From Posidonia oceanica (Eukaryota > Streptophyta > Magnoliopsida > Alismatales > Posidoniaceae), in contig JAZBRS010000026.1 in the NCBI GenBank assembly GCA_037176725.1, positions 56,026,501 through 56,090,500 of the forward strand: DNA of 64,000 nt. Direction: 5' to 3'. The translations under genes were made by a program, and so were the position numbers. Under the pieces are notes generated by a model that was not told where the DNA came from, searched no databases, and saw only the letters and a list, made by a program, of their open reading frames with translations. This document shows positions 10,991 to 21,879 of the stretch, in pieces (the stretch's first letter is position 1; the number at the start of each line of letters is the position of its first letter).

Positions 10991-13816
10991 GGCTTTGGGG
11001 ACAGGTTCAGCTATGGTGGGTACAAGAGGTTGGCCTGAAGGTGGTAGGGTTGTAGGCTGGCCTAAGGGAAGAGGTGCTGCAGGTTCTAGATGACTAGGTC
11101 TTCCACTGGTGCTGGGGGTTTGTAGACCCTCCCCGATCGTGTCACTTCCGCACACATTTCTGTGGCGTAACTGTAAGGTACGTGATGGGTATCCCAAGTT
11201 AGGTTAATAACCACGGTAGCGCGTGCAGCGAGCACGAGAGGGGCTGCAGGGGTGCCTATTGGTTGAGGAGGGTATGGACAAGGGGATTGCTGGGAAGGCA
11301 AATGGGGTGGGGACTAAGGTCTTGCTAATAGGTGCACAGGAGACCCTAGCTAAGGTCTGGCTTGGAGATGTATTGGGGATACTAGCTGTGGGTTACCTAG
11401 TAGGTTCACTGGGGCTTGGGCCCGAGGAAGCATGGTGGCTGGTGCAGAAGAACGCTCCAGCCTGGCGCGCGGTCGGATCATATGAACGCCTGACTCAGAG
11501 TCGGCGACAGTAGCAAGATAAAGAGAGACCGGAAAGGGAGTAGAAACATCATGGATAAGCTTAGAAGGGTCTACCACAGATGTGGGAGATCCAGAAGACA
11601 AAAGAGAATGGATTCCTGAGGTCCCTACGCCTCCTGAGTAGGAGTGCTCCGGCAAGGGCTGGCGAACAATATTAGCTAGGGTAGATGCTGATGCAGATGC
11701 ATGAGATGGTGTAGAAGTGGACGCCTCGTGCGTGTCGATCACAATCGTTCCCGATTCGATCAAATCCTGGATAGCGTTCCGGAGAGTGAAACAATTATCA
11801 GTCGAATGCCCGATGCTTCGATGGAAATTGCAGAAAAGGTTCGCCTTAAACCAATGCAGTAGTGGGTTTGGTGGCGGGCAAACCTCCGGAAACTTCAGGA
11901 GGACGGCGGTTAGTGGTTCCACCAGTGGGGCGAACTTCCGCTTCTCAATGGGTGGCCGTCTCGGCCTCTAGAATTGTCCTTGCTGAACCGATACGGCAGG
12001 ATAGACTGGTCGAGCGGTGGTAGTGATCTGTAGTGTGGGGTGTGTCCTAGGTGCAGGTGCGTAATAGATCTGAGGAGGGGCAGATTGGGACGCCAGATGA
12101 ACAGGTGCAGCAGGAGAGTCGACGTATGCAACAATAGGCTTCGGCGGATCCTTCCTCTTGGGACAATTGTTGTTGATGCCGTTGTTGTTGTTGATGGTGC
12201 TGCTGCCGCTACTATTACCGTTGGCGGGGGCCTACTTGGCAAGCACAGAGAGTGCGGGGAAGTTGCCACTCCACAACGAACTCTCTACGCGAGTGCCAGC
12301 TCGGATCAATGCAGTGAAGGTTGTGACAGGTTGGATGCTAAGCAGAGCTCTAGTGGACGGCTGCGCCCCTTTAATAACGATCTCGATAGACTCCTCGTTA
12401 GAGGGTCTATCTCGAACCTGCGAAGCAAGGGCACGCCAGCGGCCGACGTACTCCCCGAATGGCTCGCCGAATTCTGCTTGGTTGCGATCAGGTCTGCGCG
12501 CTTTGGGACTAGATTGATGTTGAAGGAATACTGTTCCAAGAACGCCTGGCTTAGGTCGTTCCATGTCCTGATCGCAGACATGTCAAGTGACGTGAACCAC
12601 TTGAGGGCTGGACCAGACAAATTCTTTTGGAACAGGCGGATCAGCAACCTCTCGTCAGCTTGAAGCTGGGCAAGATCACCGCAATACGCCTTCAGATGGG
12701 CTACGGGGCAGCCCCTACCATCATACTTCTCAAAGTCCGGGATTTTGAACTTTGGAGGGAGTACCGCCTCTGGGAAACAGCAGAGGTCTCGGAACTGGTA
12801 GGTCTGGTGGTCTGTACCCTGCACTAGACGCAGTGCTTTCTCCAGAACATCCATCCTATTGTTGATGGGGTCTGGAATAGCTGCCACAGGTGATGGGGCA
12901 GCGGGGGTAGGGACCACGTATGCCGATTGGGTCGCACCGAGGTGCTCCTCCGGATCCACCATCACATCACCTGGTGATGCAAGGTGATGGCTGGCATACC
13001 CGTGCTGTGGTGGAGTGCAAGGGGGGATGCACGTGGAATTCTGAACCAGATGCAAGGGGGAGGATAGATGGTATGCTGTGCAGTGGGTGCAGGATGCTGG
13101 AGCAGCAACGGCCGCACCGGTGCGGTGCCGGGTGGCGGGCCTGTGAGATACTGCGCTCCCACCGGTCCGAATGACTTGCCACCAGGTGGCAGAGGTGCAT
13201 GCTGTGTGTCGTGTGGTGCAGATGTAAGAGGCAGGATACGTGCCCCCATCGCCGGAACTATGAGCAGTTGAGACGACGGTCTAGGCGAAAGTGTAGAGTG
13301 CAATGCATGATGTGCGAGAGCAGGCCGCACAGGAATCTCAAGACCAACAGGAAAGGAAGAAGGGTGGACTGATAGAGCCATACCCTGCAACCGCTGGATA
13401 GTGTCCATCAGATGCTGGTACTACTCTTCAGGTGTCCCATCGGTGGGAACACTGAATTGCAGTGCCGGCGAGGGGGCAGAGCCAAGAGATCCGGACTGTC
13501 TAGAAGATTGAAGTCCTAAGGCAAGAGTCGCCGCAGCAGCAGAAGGGGTGTCAAAAGCGACAAATCCCTGAGAAGGTAGGGTCAGAGGCACCACAGGAAT
13601 GCGAGTAGTGGTCATCAAGATAGACTCAGTGACCGGATCAGGAGGAGCGAGCGTCTGCCACTGTCCCATAGCAAGCTGGGGTGCCCCAAGCGACAGAGGG
13701 GGAAATCCTGGTGTCACAAGGGGCACAGAGGGGTTAGAAGCGGGAGTCAGAGGGGCCGGAGCAGAAACTGCCTCCGAGGCAAGGGTAAGCGGGGGTTTGA
13801 TGGTGCGCTGGGCCAT
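10991..13816 (-). pseudogene. Element A gag, broken
   Basis: The start ATG at 13816 gives MAQ, as in B and D. The capsid-like retrotransposon gag domain is seen in 13055-12306 (PPKFKIPDFEKYDGRGCPVA, LKWFTSLDMSAIRTWNDL). The nucleocapsid finger CX2HX4HX4C is at 11832-11791, followed by LRNAIQDLIESGTIVIDTHE. There are stops at 13423-13421 and 12234-12232, and frameshifts near 13070 and 12470. Pro-rich stretches flank the capsid domain. Gag would form the particle and bind the RNA. Confidence 0.9.
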
Positions 13817-14741
13817 TGCTGACTGAGAGCGAGTCAAAACGGGGCTGCGACGAGTGGAAAGCAGACAGGCCCTACGAGGAGCTATACTCGCAAAGGCGAA
13901 TAGCTCAGAAGGAGATGGTCGAGCACAGGTGTCTCAGCAGAGGTATCAGCAAGGGGAGGAACCCGAGCCCCAGCTAGGGAACTCGCTCACTGAACTCTGT
14001 GAAGGACACAACAGAAAACCAGGATTAGGAACAGAAAATGAAATGTAAATGCATTAAGTTGTGGCATGAATGACATGTATGCTCTCTAGCATGCTCTCTC
14101 TCACCAATCTAGTGTTTCCTAACAGGTAGTCTACTACGGATATCCACAAGTGTACCGGTCACCGACTCAGATCAGAAAAGTAGGCCCCCTGTCTAACTCC
14201 CGACTCAAAGCTCAGGTAATAACAGGGTGGTGCGTTGGTGGCCTCAACCTCGCCTAAGCGTAGGAAGTACCCTCCACTAGCACCGACACGACTCCTGACA
14301 AGGGGGGACAGACCGACCGACTCACACCATGCCAAAGCATCAGAGTGAGAGGCCAGGACCATCCTTTGCAGACTGATAGGTGGACTCAGATGAGAAGATG
14401 CATGCCCTATATGATGCTTCGTGCAAATGATTAAAGTCTTTTATCTTGCGTATTTTATTAACTCCAGGGGGATGCAAGTGTGTTGATGGCTCTAGTTGAT
14501 CCTAGATTTTATTTTTACTTGCTATTTTTAATTAACCACAAGAAAAGCAATCAGTCTCTACTATCCTAGGCATGGCATGTGCAAAAGGGAAGAAAATCAA
14601 CCAAATATGGCAGGCAAACAACATACAACAGAGCAAAAGGCAAGTACATGGCATGTGCGAGTGTTTGTGAGCATGATAGTGAAGAGAGAGCATCCATCAT
14701 GTCAAAAGGCATATATACAGAGCATGTGCGTGCGTAGTGAC
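13817..14741 (-). other. Element A 5' leader, truncated by the insertion of B
   Basis: This is a noncoding leader that matches the leaders of B (about 20955-21879) and D on the opposite strand, including the conserved GCATGGGG/GTCGTGTCGG stretch and the CCATGCCTAGGATAGTAG stretch (minus strand, near 14570). The match stops abruptly at 14741, where the minus strand reads GTCACTACGCACGCAC, a sequence B carries uninterrupted near 20948-20965. Confidence 0.85.
14737..14741. repeat. Left target site of element B (candidate TSD copy GTGAC)
   Basis: These are the five bases directly before the TGTTGACACC start of LTR B. The second copy would follow the 3' LTR of B, which is outside the window, so the duplication itself cannot be confirmed here. 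Confidence 0.5.
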
Positions 14742-17700
14742 TGTTGACACCCCATTTCGACAAGGCTGAATTGGCAAGATCTCGGGCAGCTAGGAAAAAA
14801 ACCAAAATTACACCTTTCCCCCTCACCCTTCCTTTCAAATCAAAACCCCACCTCAAACCTCAAAACCAAACCTAGAACCACACTCATTTTCTAACCCAGA
14901 AAACCACCCCAAAACCCTCTCAAAACCTTACCCTGAAACCATCCAAGACCTTACCCTAAAACCATCCAAACCTAGGTCCAAACCAAACCCTAACTCTCCT
15001 CTTTACCCTTCAAAACAAGTCCAAACTCAACCTAGGATTACACCCCTTTCCCAAACCCAAAACATAACCAAAATCCATAGGAAAACTCACCATCCCTGAC
15101 TCGACAAATCCACCAAAAATCCTAGAAACTTTCAAACCAAAACCACTCTTAAAAACCCTAGGAAACTTAGGCAAAACTACCCTTATTCTACACCTTAAAA
15201 CTCCTCCAAAACCTTCTTGAAATTAAACCAAAACTTCAGACCTAGCACTCCAAGCCCTAGCCTACCCACTCACCAATTTTCATCCCATTCCAAGACTCCT
15301 AAGCCTTCCATTCACCCAAATTATCCTTTTCTCTCTCTGGGATTATCGTTTTCTCTCTCCTCTCTCTCTTCTGATTATCATCTCTCTTTTCATCCCCTTC
15401 TTGCCCTTTTTCCTGCCTGGCTGTGGGCCCTCTTTGTGCTTCTACCCTTTCTCTACCTTATTCCCATTTTTACTTTATTTTTAACATTTTCCTTGAATTT
15501 TAAAAAATCGTTTTCCTCCAGCTCATCTCTTTCCCTTTTATTTCTCCCTTTTTCTCTTTTCTTCTTCCTTCTCTTTTTCTTTTCTTTCTTTTGCTAAAAT
15601 CCATAAAAACCACTAAAAATCTGTAAAACTCTAAAACATAAGGGAAACAAACCAGAACTCTAAGAAAAATAATTAAAAAACATTAAACAAACAATTAAAA
15701 ACTTAAACTTAACTAAATCAAGCTAAAAAAGAAATCAAGCATGTAAGCTAAAAAGTGCAAAACAAACCAAAAGAAAATGCTGAAAAATCAAGGAAAAAAC
15801 TAAAACAAAATCAAAACCCATCAAAAGTAAAAACCCTATCAAAAGAACTAAAAAAAACAAACCCTAAAAAGAAGTAAAACAATTAAAAACACTAGGAAGA
15901 ATAGTTAATGAACGAAAAAAGCTTAACTTAACAAACCCAAGAAAAACAATTTGAGAACCTAATTAAAAGGAAAATGAGAAACACATTAAAAAGATTTAAC
16001 AAAACTTAATCAAACAAGAGAAACCCAATTAAAAAACATCAAGAAAAATTAACAAATAAAAAAATCAAAACCTAATTCAAAAGACTTAAGAAAGAAAAAC
16101 CTAAAAGGCTAGAACTAAAAGCCCAAAACCCATTCCAATTAATACGAAAATAAATCCTAAAAAAACCTAATTAATGTCCTAAATACTTAACAAGAAAAAC
16201 ACAATTTTGAAAACAATTTAAAAGATTTAACAAACACTTAATCAAATGGAAAACAAATTAAGAACAAAACAAAACCTTAAAACCCTAATCAAGCCCAAAA
16301 CACACTAATTAACCCTAAACAGTCATTAAAAAAAATATAATTAAAATCCTAACTCACAACACAACCTTTCTAGTATTTTTACTTATTTTTAATTTATTTT
16401 TCCTAATTTTATTTCCTCACTTTTCCCTCTCCTTCTTCTTTCTCTTCTTTCTTTCTTTTTCTTCCTTCTCCCCTTTCTTTTGGTCCAACCCATTCAACTT
16501 TTCCCCTCCTTCTTTCCTTCTTTCTTAATTTCTTTTTTCTCTCTCAAGCCCACAACCCACGGCCCATGCATTTCCCCTCCTCTTTCCCTCCTTCTCTTCT
16601 TCTTCTTCTTCCTCTCTTCTTCTCCTCTTCTCATAGAAACGACAGACCTCTCCCTCATTGGTTCTTCTTTTTCAAACCTCCACCTGACACCCAAGACTTC
16701 CCTCCATCACTCCCATACCCTGTGGCCGACGACCCACACCAGCAACCCCCTCCATGCTCTGCCAAAGATGGCAGAAACCCATCCCCTTGACCAAAAACCA
16801 TTGAATTTCAGTAGGGAGAGAGGAGATAAAAACGGCTTCATTTCCTTCACAACGGGACTTTTTTGGCTCACACTCTGAAACACCAAGTCTCCAGCTCTCT
16901 CACCCTTCTTCCAGAACTCAAAAACCCCTTGAAACCTTCCCAGAATCGGCCTTCGAAGCTTTCAGCACCCAACACCCTCCAGACCGACCATCTCCATTGA
17001 AAATCCATCACCACGAACCTCCTAAAATCCCAGAACCTTGCCATTAGACTCACCAAACAACCACCTTCCCAAGCCACCCAGAATCGCGGCCTAAAACCTC
17101 CCACGCTCCTCACAGTCCACTACAAACACTTGGGTCCTCTTTTTGCCCAAAAACTTCAAACCCCCATAACTTCCTCCACATTCAGTGAAATCCACTTCCG
17201 ATTCCTCCCACGCACTCCCCAAGCAACCACCTAGCCGCCCGTACCCTTGGCTCGGCCTGGAATGCCGCACAACTCCGCGTCCACCTCGGCCTCCACCGGT
17301 GGAGCTCTGCTGAACCAGATCTCGCCCCAGGCTGTAGAACGTGCCCCTGGAAGCTCCGTCATCCTCCTCGGACCTCCGGCGACGCCCCCAAGCCTCCCCC
17401 GCACCAGCAGCCGCCGTCCTCCGCCGTCTCCACCTTCCTCCTGCCGGTCGAAAGTCACCTAGGTGGGTGGACTCTCCCGGCGTGCGCAAGGGCTGAAGCA
17501 ACCCTCCCCTGGATTCCTCTCGTCTCCCTCTTGCTCCTCGGCCTTTCCCCGGGGCTTTTCGTCACCTGTGCCGCCCGCAATCCCTCGCCGAAGTTCCCTT
17601 CTTCTCCGGCGCCGGCCACCCCCGCAGCGGCCGTCGCGCGTCGCTCCGCCGCCCTACGCTCCGCAGCAGACCTCCTCCACCTCCCTCGCACCCCGCCGGT

Positions 17701-17799
17701 TCCCCCTCACTCTCCGCCGGTCCAGAGCTTCGCCGGCGAACCTCTGGCCGTCATCCACCCCACTGTAAGCCACTGTTACTTCTTTTTATTTTTTTTGTA

Positions 17800-18770
17800 A
17801 CTTAGTAAATTTTACTTGCATTGCATTCATGTTATAATAACTTTCTAATATTGCATGCAGGTCCTGATCAGATTAAGTTTATGTTATATTGAATTTAGAA
17901 TCTTATTAAATTGCTTTAAATGTTTCTGGTTTTTAGTATTTGCATGATAGTCCATTCACTGTGCTGTCTAGTTGTAGAAAATTATGTTTTAGCCCCTCTG
18001 CTTTTAATTTTTGCATCTGAATCCTGCAGTAGATTATTTAATTTAAATGCTGTAAGTTTGCCTTATTGTATTGCATTCTGGGTCCTTCTTAGTTTCTATT
18101 TTTGCATCTTAGTCTAATGCACTGTAGAACTTAGGGTTTATTTTCGTATTTTGCATGCTGCATTGCACATTTGCCCCTCTGGTTTTTCATTTTTGCATCT
18201 AGGTCCATTTAAATGCACAGTAGCCATTTTGCATGCATTTTTGCATATTGCATTGCATTTTCAACCCTGTTTTTTTAAAAAATTGCACACCAGTCCATAG
18301 ACCTTGATTTCAGAGCACATTTTGCATCTAAAATTGTATACTTGACCCTTGCTTGATTTAAAATGACATATAGGTCCTTGCAACCTTTTAAAGTCATGTA
18401 AAAAGACTATTTTGCCCCTAAAGTTGCATCTTAGCTCCTATTCTTACAAAATTGCATGTAGACCCTCCACTTGCATTCCCAGACTCCCTAGAACCCTGTT
18501 TTCTGGGAAAATTGCATTTTAGACCCCAGAGTTTTTCAAAATTGCTTTTTGCTTGTCCTTTGCTTTCAAAACTTCTTCTGATGCATGTCCCCTTTTCAAA
18601 ATTGCATTCTAAGCCCAGTCTTTTGCAGAATCGTATGCAACCCCTCCTGTTTTCAAAGCCCCTGCCTGTAAGCCCCAATCCTTTTCAAAAATTTGCATTT
18701 AAGCCCCTTTTCTTTTTCAAAATAGCATTTGAACCCCCTTTTTCCTAAAAGTCTTCCTCCTTGTCTTTTC
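17800..18770 (+). repeat. Degenerate TTGCAT..TAGGTCC units inside LTR B
   Basis: About 1 kb of loosely repeated words of the form TTTTGCATNTAGGTCC, passing into AAAATTGCATTTTAGCCCC units about 30 bp apart (clear between 18420 and 18760). LTR C (33050-33830) and LTR D (39560-40500) have the same kind of stretch. Confidence 0.6.
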
Positions 18771-18939
18771 TGGCATCTTGCATGCATTTGCATTCATGTA
18801 GCTTTGCATTAAGCTTCTTTTGCACACACCAAAGCCCCCTTAGCTCCCATTCACCTGGGAGGACCTTTTTGCACACCCCTAGGACCTCCTGAACACTTAG
18901 ATCTGTTCTTCTCTCCTATTCTGGCCCCTCTGCCTTGAA

Positions 18940-19065
18940 GCTGCGATATCTTCCAATCCGGCCGTTGGATCTTCTCAAATAAGCTGCCCAGACGACCGCA
19001 GCGAAGCGCTCTTCAGCATGGACCAAGCAGATTTCAGATCAGGCCCCAGGATTTCCAGGTATGTC
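18940..19065 (+). promoter_or_regulatory. Conserved LTR block with 41-nt mini-ORF ending at a splice-donor-like site (LTR B)
   Basis: This block includes CCGGCCGTTGGATC and an ATG at 19018. The frame from the ATG runs 13 codons plus two bases to 19058, directly followed by GTATGT. The CAG|GTATGT context is a strong plant 5' splice-site consensus. The same 41-nt spacing from ATG to donor is kept in LTR C and in both LTRs of D. That it is used as a donor is inference. Confidence 0.5.
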
Positions 19066-19484
19066 CTCTTGAACCCCCGCATTGCATTCATTCGCATGCC
19101 ATTTGCATAGTTTGCTTTGCTTTCGCTTTCTTGTCTATCAATTCAGATCCCCGTTTCGCGTACTCTTGGGTGTTTTGTGTTGTGTTTTCCCTGGATTCAT
19201 CACTTAATGCGACTTTCTTCCCCCTTTTCCACGATCCGATCGCATCGCGAGCTTTGGGCAGCGTGCGAGACAGATCGTGGAATGGTTTAGTGGGAAACGG
19301 TCACAAAGGAGTGGTAATCCCTCCGTTTGCTCACTCTCCCCTTTGTAGGTCTTCACACCTACTCTGTGTGGCCCCGAACAGCGTCTGTTCTCACACACAC
19401 GCTGTTTTACCTCTCCTTTAGCCTCTTCTGATCTTTTTCCCTGCATTTGCATTCGCATGGCTTTTCCGAGATTTTGTTTCGCTG

Positions 19485-19905
19485 CTTTTGGCACCGTTTT
19501 GCGTGCCCGTTCTGCTTTTGGCACCGTTTGGCGTGCCTGCTCTGCTTTTGGCACCGTTTTGCGTGTCCGCTTTGTTTTGGCACCGTCTTGCGTGCCCGCT
19601 TGGCTTTTTGGCACCGTTTTGCGTGCCCGCCCTGCTTTTGGCACCGTTTTGCGTGCCCGCTTTGTTCCTGGCACCGTTTTGTGTGCCCGCCTTGTCTTTG
19701 GCACCGTCTTGCATGCCCGCTTCGCTTTTGGCACCGTTTTGCGTGCCCGCTTTGTCTTTGGCACCGTTTCGCGTGCCCGTTCTTGTCTTTTGCACCGATT
19801 TGCGTGCCACCTTGCTTTCTTGCTCGTTTTAAGTGCCGATCTTGTCTTTTTGCTCCGTTTTACGTGTCGTTCTTGTTTCTTGCCTCGTTTTGCGTGATTT
19901 ACGCC
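19485..19905 (+). repeat. 30-bp tandem array in LTR B
   Basis: The unit GGCACCGTTTTGCGTGCCCG plus about 10 variable bases recurs every 30 bp, with GCACCG at 19491, 19521, 19551, then 19580, 19611, 19641, 19671, 19701, 19731 and 19761. After 19800 the units become degenerate. Because 30 is a multiple of 3, several frames stay open on both strands; these are not genes. Confidence 0.92.
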
Positions 19906-20551
19906 GTTTTCTCTTGCGTGTCGATTGCATTGCATGGTTTTGCCGTTGTTTTGCTTTTTCGCTTGCATTTGCATATAGGGCTGTGATGCTTACTGCCTGG
20001 AGTTCTCACGAGCTGGGTTTCGCCTGGTTCGGAACACAGACAGCGTAGCTGAGCACTTAGACAGCACGTTTACTTCCTCGCTTTGCATTTCTCCACTTAG
20101 AGCACACCTTGAGCATTCATTTAGGCATTCATAGGCACATAGGCATTCAAATCTGCATTTTCCCTGCGTATGCGAGCGTAAGCCTAGAAAGACCGATTCT
20201 CGGGCGTGTCGGGGGTGCCTAACACCTTCCCCGCGCGTAACAGGAGTCCTTGCCCTGTCTTCTGGCCCGCAATGACCATATTGCCCCTATCCTAGGCTAG
20301 AGTCATCTCATTTGCATTCATTTGCATTTGTTTTCCTTTGCATTGCTTTGCTTTGCATTTCTTGCTTGGTTTTGCATGTTAATTCACGCATTTCCCTCAG
20401 TTTTCCTTGTCTCCCGTTAATAGACATGGTGGCGACTCTGATTTGTCTTATCTTTCCTTTTTCTCCTCGATTTTAAGTGTTTCCGAGTTGAGCCTCTTCC
20501 TCGGATCGATCGCCGCTAATAGTAAGCCTGATTCCGATTGGGATTACTACA

Positions 20552-21879
20552 GTGGCGACTCTGCTGGGGATGATAGACTCCAGCTTTCGCTCTTGGCTTT
20601 TTCGCTCGCTTGTTTTGCAGCTTTGTCTGCCTTGTGTGCCTTCTTTGCCTGTTTTGCTCGCTTTTCTGTGCAAACACCTAGCGAGTCGCTTCGTGGCTAC
20701 TCTGTCCAGGTTTTGCACCTCTTTCGTCTCGGTTTGCGCTCTCTTTTGCTTGGCTTTGCTTCTGTGCTTGTTTATTTACTTATTGTCTTGCTTTTGCTCT
20801 TACTTCCTTTACAGCTTACTTGTCTTTATTTTCCTTGCCTTACTTGCTTATTACTGCTTATTTCTCGCACATTGCATGTCTACATACTTGTTTGGTAACA
20901 ACACATGCTTTTTGAATGTTGAATGCTTCTTTCACACCTTTGCTATGTCACTACGCACGCACATACTTTGCATACATGCCTTTTGACTTGATGAATGTTT
21001 CTTTCTTCACCATTATGCTCACAAACATTCGCACATGCCATGCACTTGCCATTTGCTGTGTTGTATGTTGTTTGCTTGCCATGCTTGGTTGATTTTCTTC
21101 CCTTTCGCACATGCCATGCCTAGGATAGTAGAGACTTGTCTGCTCTCCCCGTGGTTAACTAAAAATGGCAAGTAAAAAGAACTTCTAGAAGCAACTAGAG
21201 ACTTCAAACAATCCTTCACCCCCTTGGGTTAATAAAATGTACAAGATAAAAAAAACTTTAATCATTTGCATAAGCATCATATAGGGCATGCATTCTTCTC
21301 ATCTGAGTCCACCTACTAGTCTGCGAAGGACGGTCCCAGCTTCTTGTTCCACCGCTTTGGGCGTGGCACGAGTCAGACGGTCTGTCCCCCCTCGTCCGGG
21401 GGTCGTGTCGGTGTTAGTAGAGGGTACCACCCATGCCTTGGGGGGTAGAGGCCACCAACGCACCACCTTGTCATTTCCTGAGCTTTGGGCCGGGAGTTAG
21501 ACAAGGAACCTACTTTTCTGACCTGAGTCGGTGACCCGTACATCCAGGGATACCCGAAGTAGATCACCTGCTATGAAACACTAGATAAGTTAAGGGGGGC
21601 ATACTAGAAAGCATACATATCAATCATGCCATTTAACTGACTCATTTGCATTCATCTTTTTGGTTTCTAACCCTAATTTCCTTCTGTTGTGTCAGCGTGA
21701 TCGGTAAGCGAGTTTCCCTTTGCCAGAGCTCGAGTACCAACCCCCGTTGACACCCCTTTTGCGACTTCACTCGCGACCATTCCCCCTCTGAGCTATCCAC
21801 GTTTGTGACGATAGCTCCTCTTAGGACTCACTGCTTGAACACTCGTCGCAGCACTATTCTCACGCGCTCTAGGTCAGCA
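20552..21879 (+). other. Element B 5' leader
   Basis: About 1.3 kb between the LTR and the gag ATG, without a credible ORF. A TTCCTTTACAG acceptor-like sequence ends at 20814 and is conserved in C (35785) and D (42473). Unlike Ogre elements, there is no ORF1 here; the related ORF lies 3' of pol in this family. Confidence 0.85.
20553..20570 (+). promoter_or_regulatory. Primer binding site of element B
   Basis: TGGCGACTCTGCTGGGGA lies one base after the LTR end. It complements the 3' end of a plant tRNA-Arg(ACG), as I recall it, with about two mismatches. tRNA-Arg priming is typical of Ogre elements. Confidence 0.85.

Larger units (their letters stand above)
1..14741 (-). mobile_element. Element A: Tat/Ogre-type Ty3/gypsy retrotransposon, internal region, oldest of the nest
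   Basis: Reading on the minus strand from 14741 down, the order is leader, gag, protease, linker, RT, RNase H, aRH, integrase, spacer, DUF7745-like ORF, hairpin-rich 3' region. No LTR of A is in the window. The 3' LTR should lie just before base 1, because the first 480 bases match the last part of the 3' noncoding region of element D. The 5' part of the leader and the 5' LTR were separated by the insertion of B at 14741/14742 and should lie to the right of the whole nest. Every coding domain carries stops or frameshifts, so A is dead, and it is the most decayed of the elements. Confidence 0.93.
14742..20551 (+). repeat. 5' LTR of element B (5810 bp)
   Basis: It starts TGTTGACACC and ends CTACA, directly before G and the primer site. 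The boundaries are fixed by comparison with the two LTRs of D. The composition changes along it: a G-poor A/C-rich first 1.6 kb, a very A-rich block (about 15600-16340), a pyrimidine block, a GC-rich block (17220-17765), a T-rich block with TTGCAT words (17800-18780), a conserved 130-bp block (18940-19065), a 30-bp tandem array (19485-19905) and a conserved end. I see no gene in it; the ORFs are compositional. Confidence 0.95.

Noticed and set aside
19204..19974. 256-codon antisense ORF with repeated KNGAK / TQNGAK units in LTR B, and similar ORFs at 34146-34505, 41232-41585 and 62986-63312
   Set aside because: The 30-bp period is a multiple of three, so the array keeps frames open on both strands. 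The units differ between LTRs without protein conservation.
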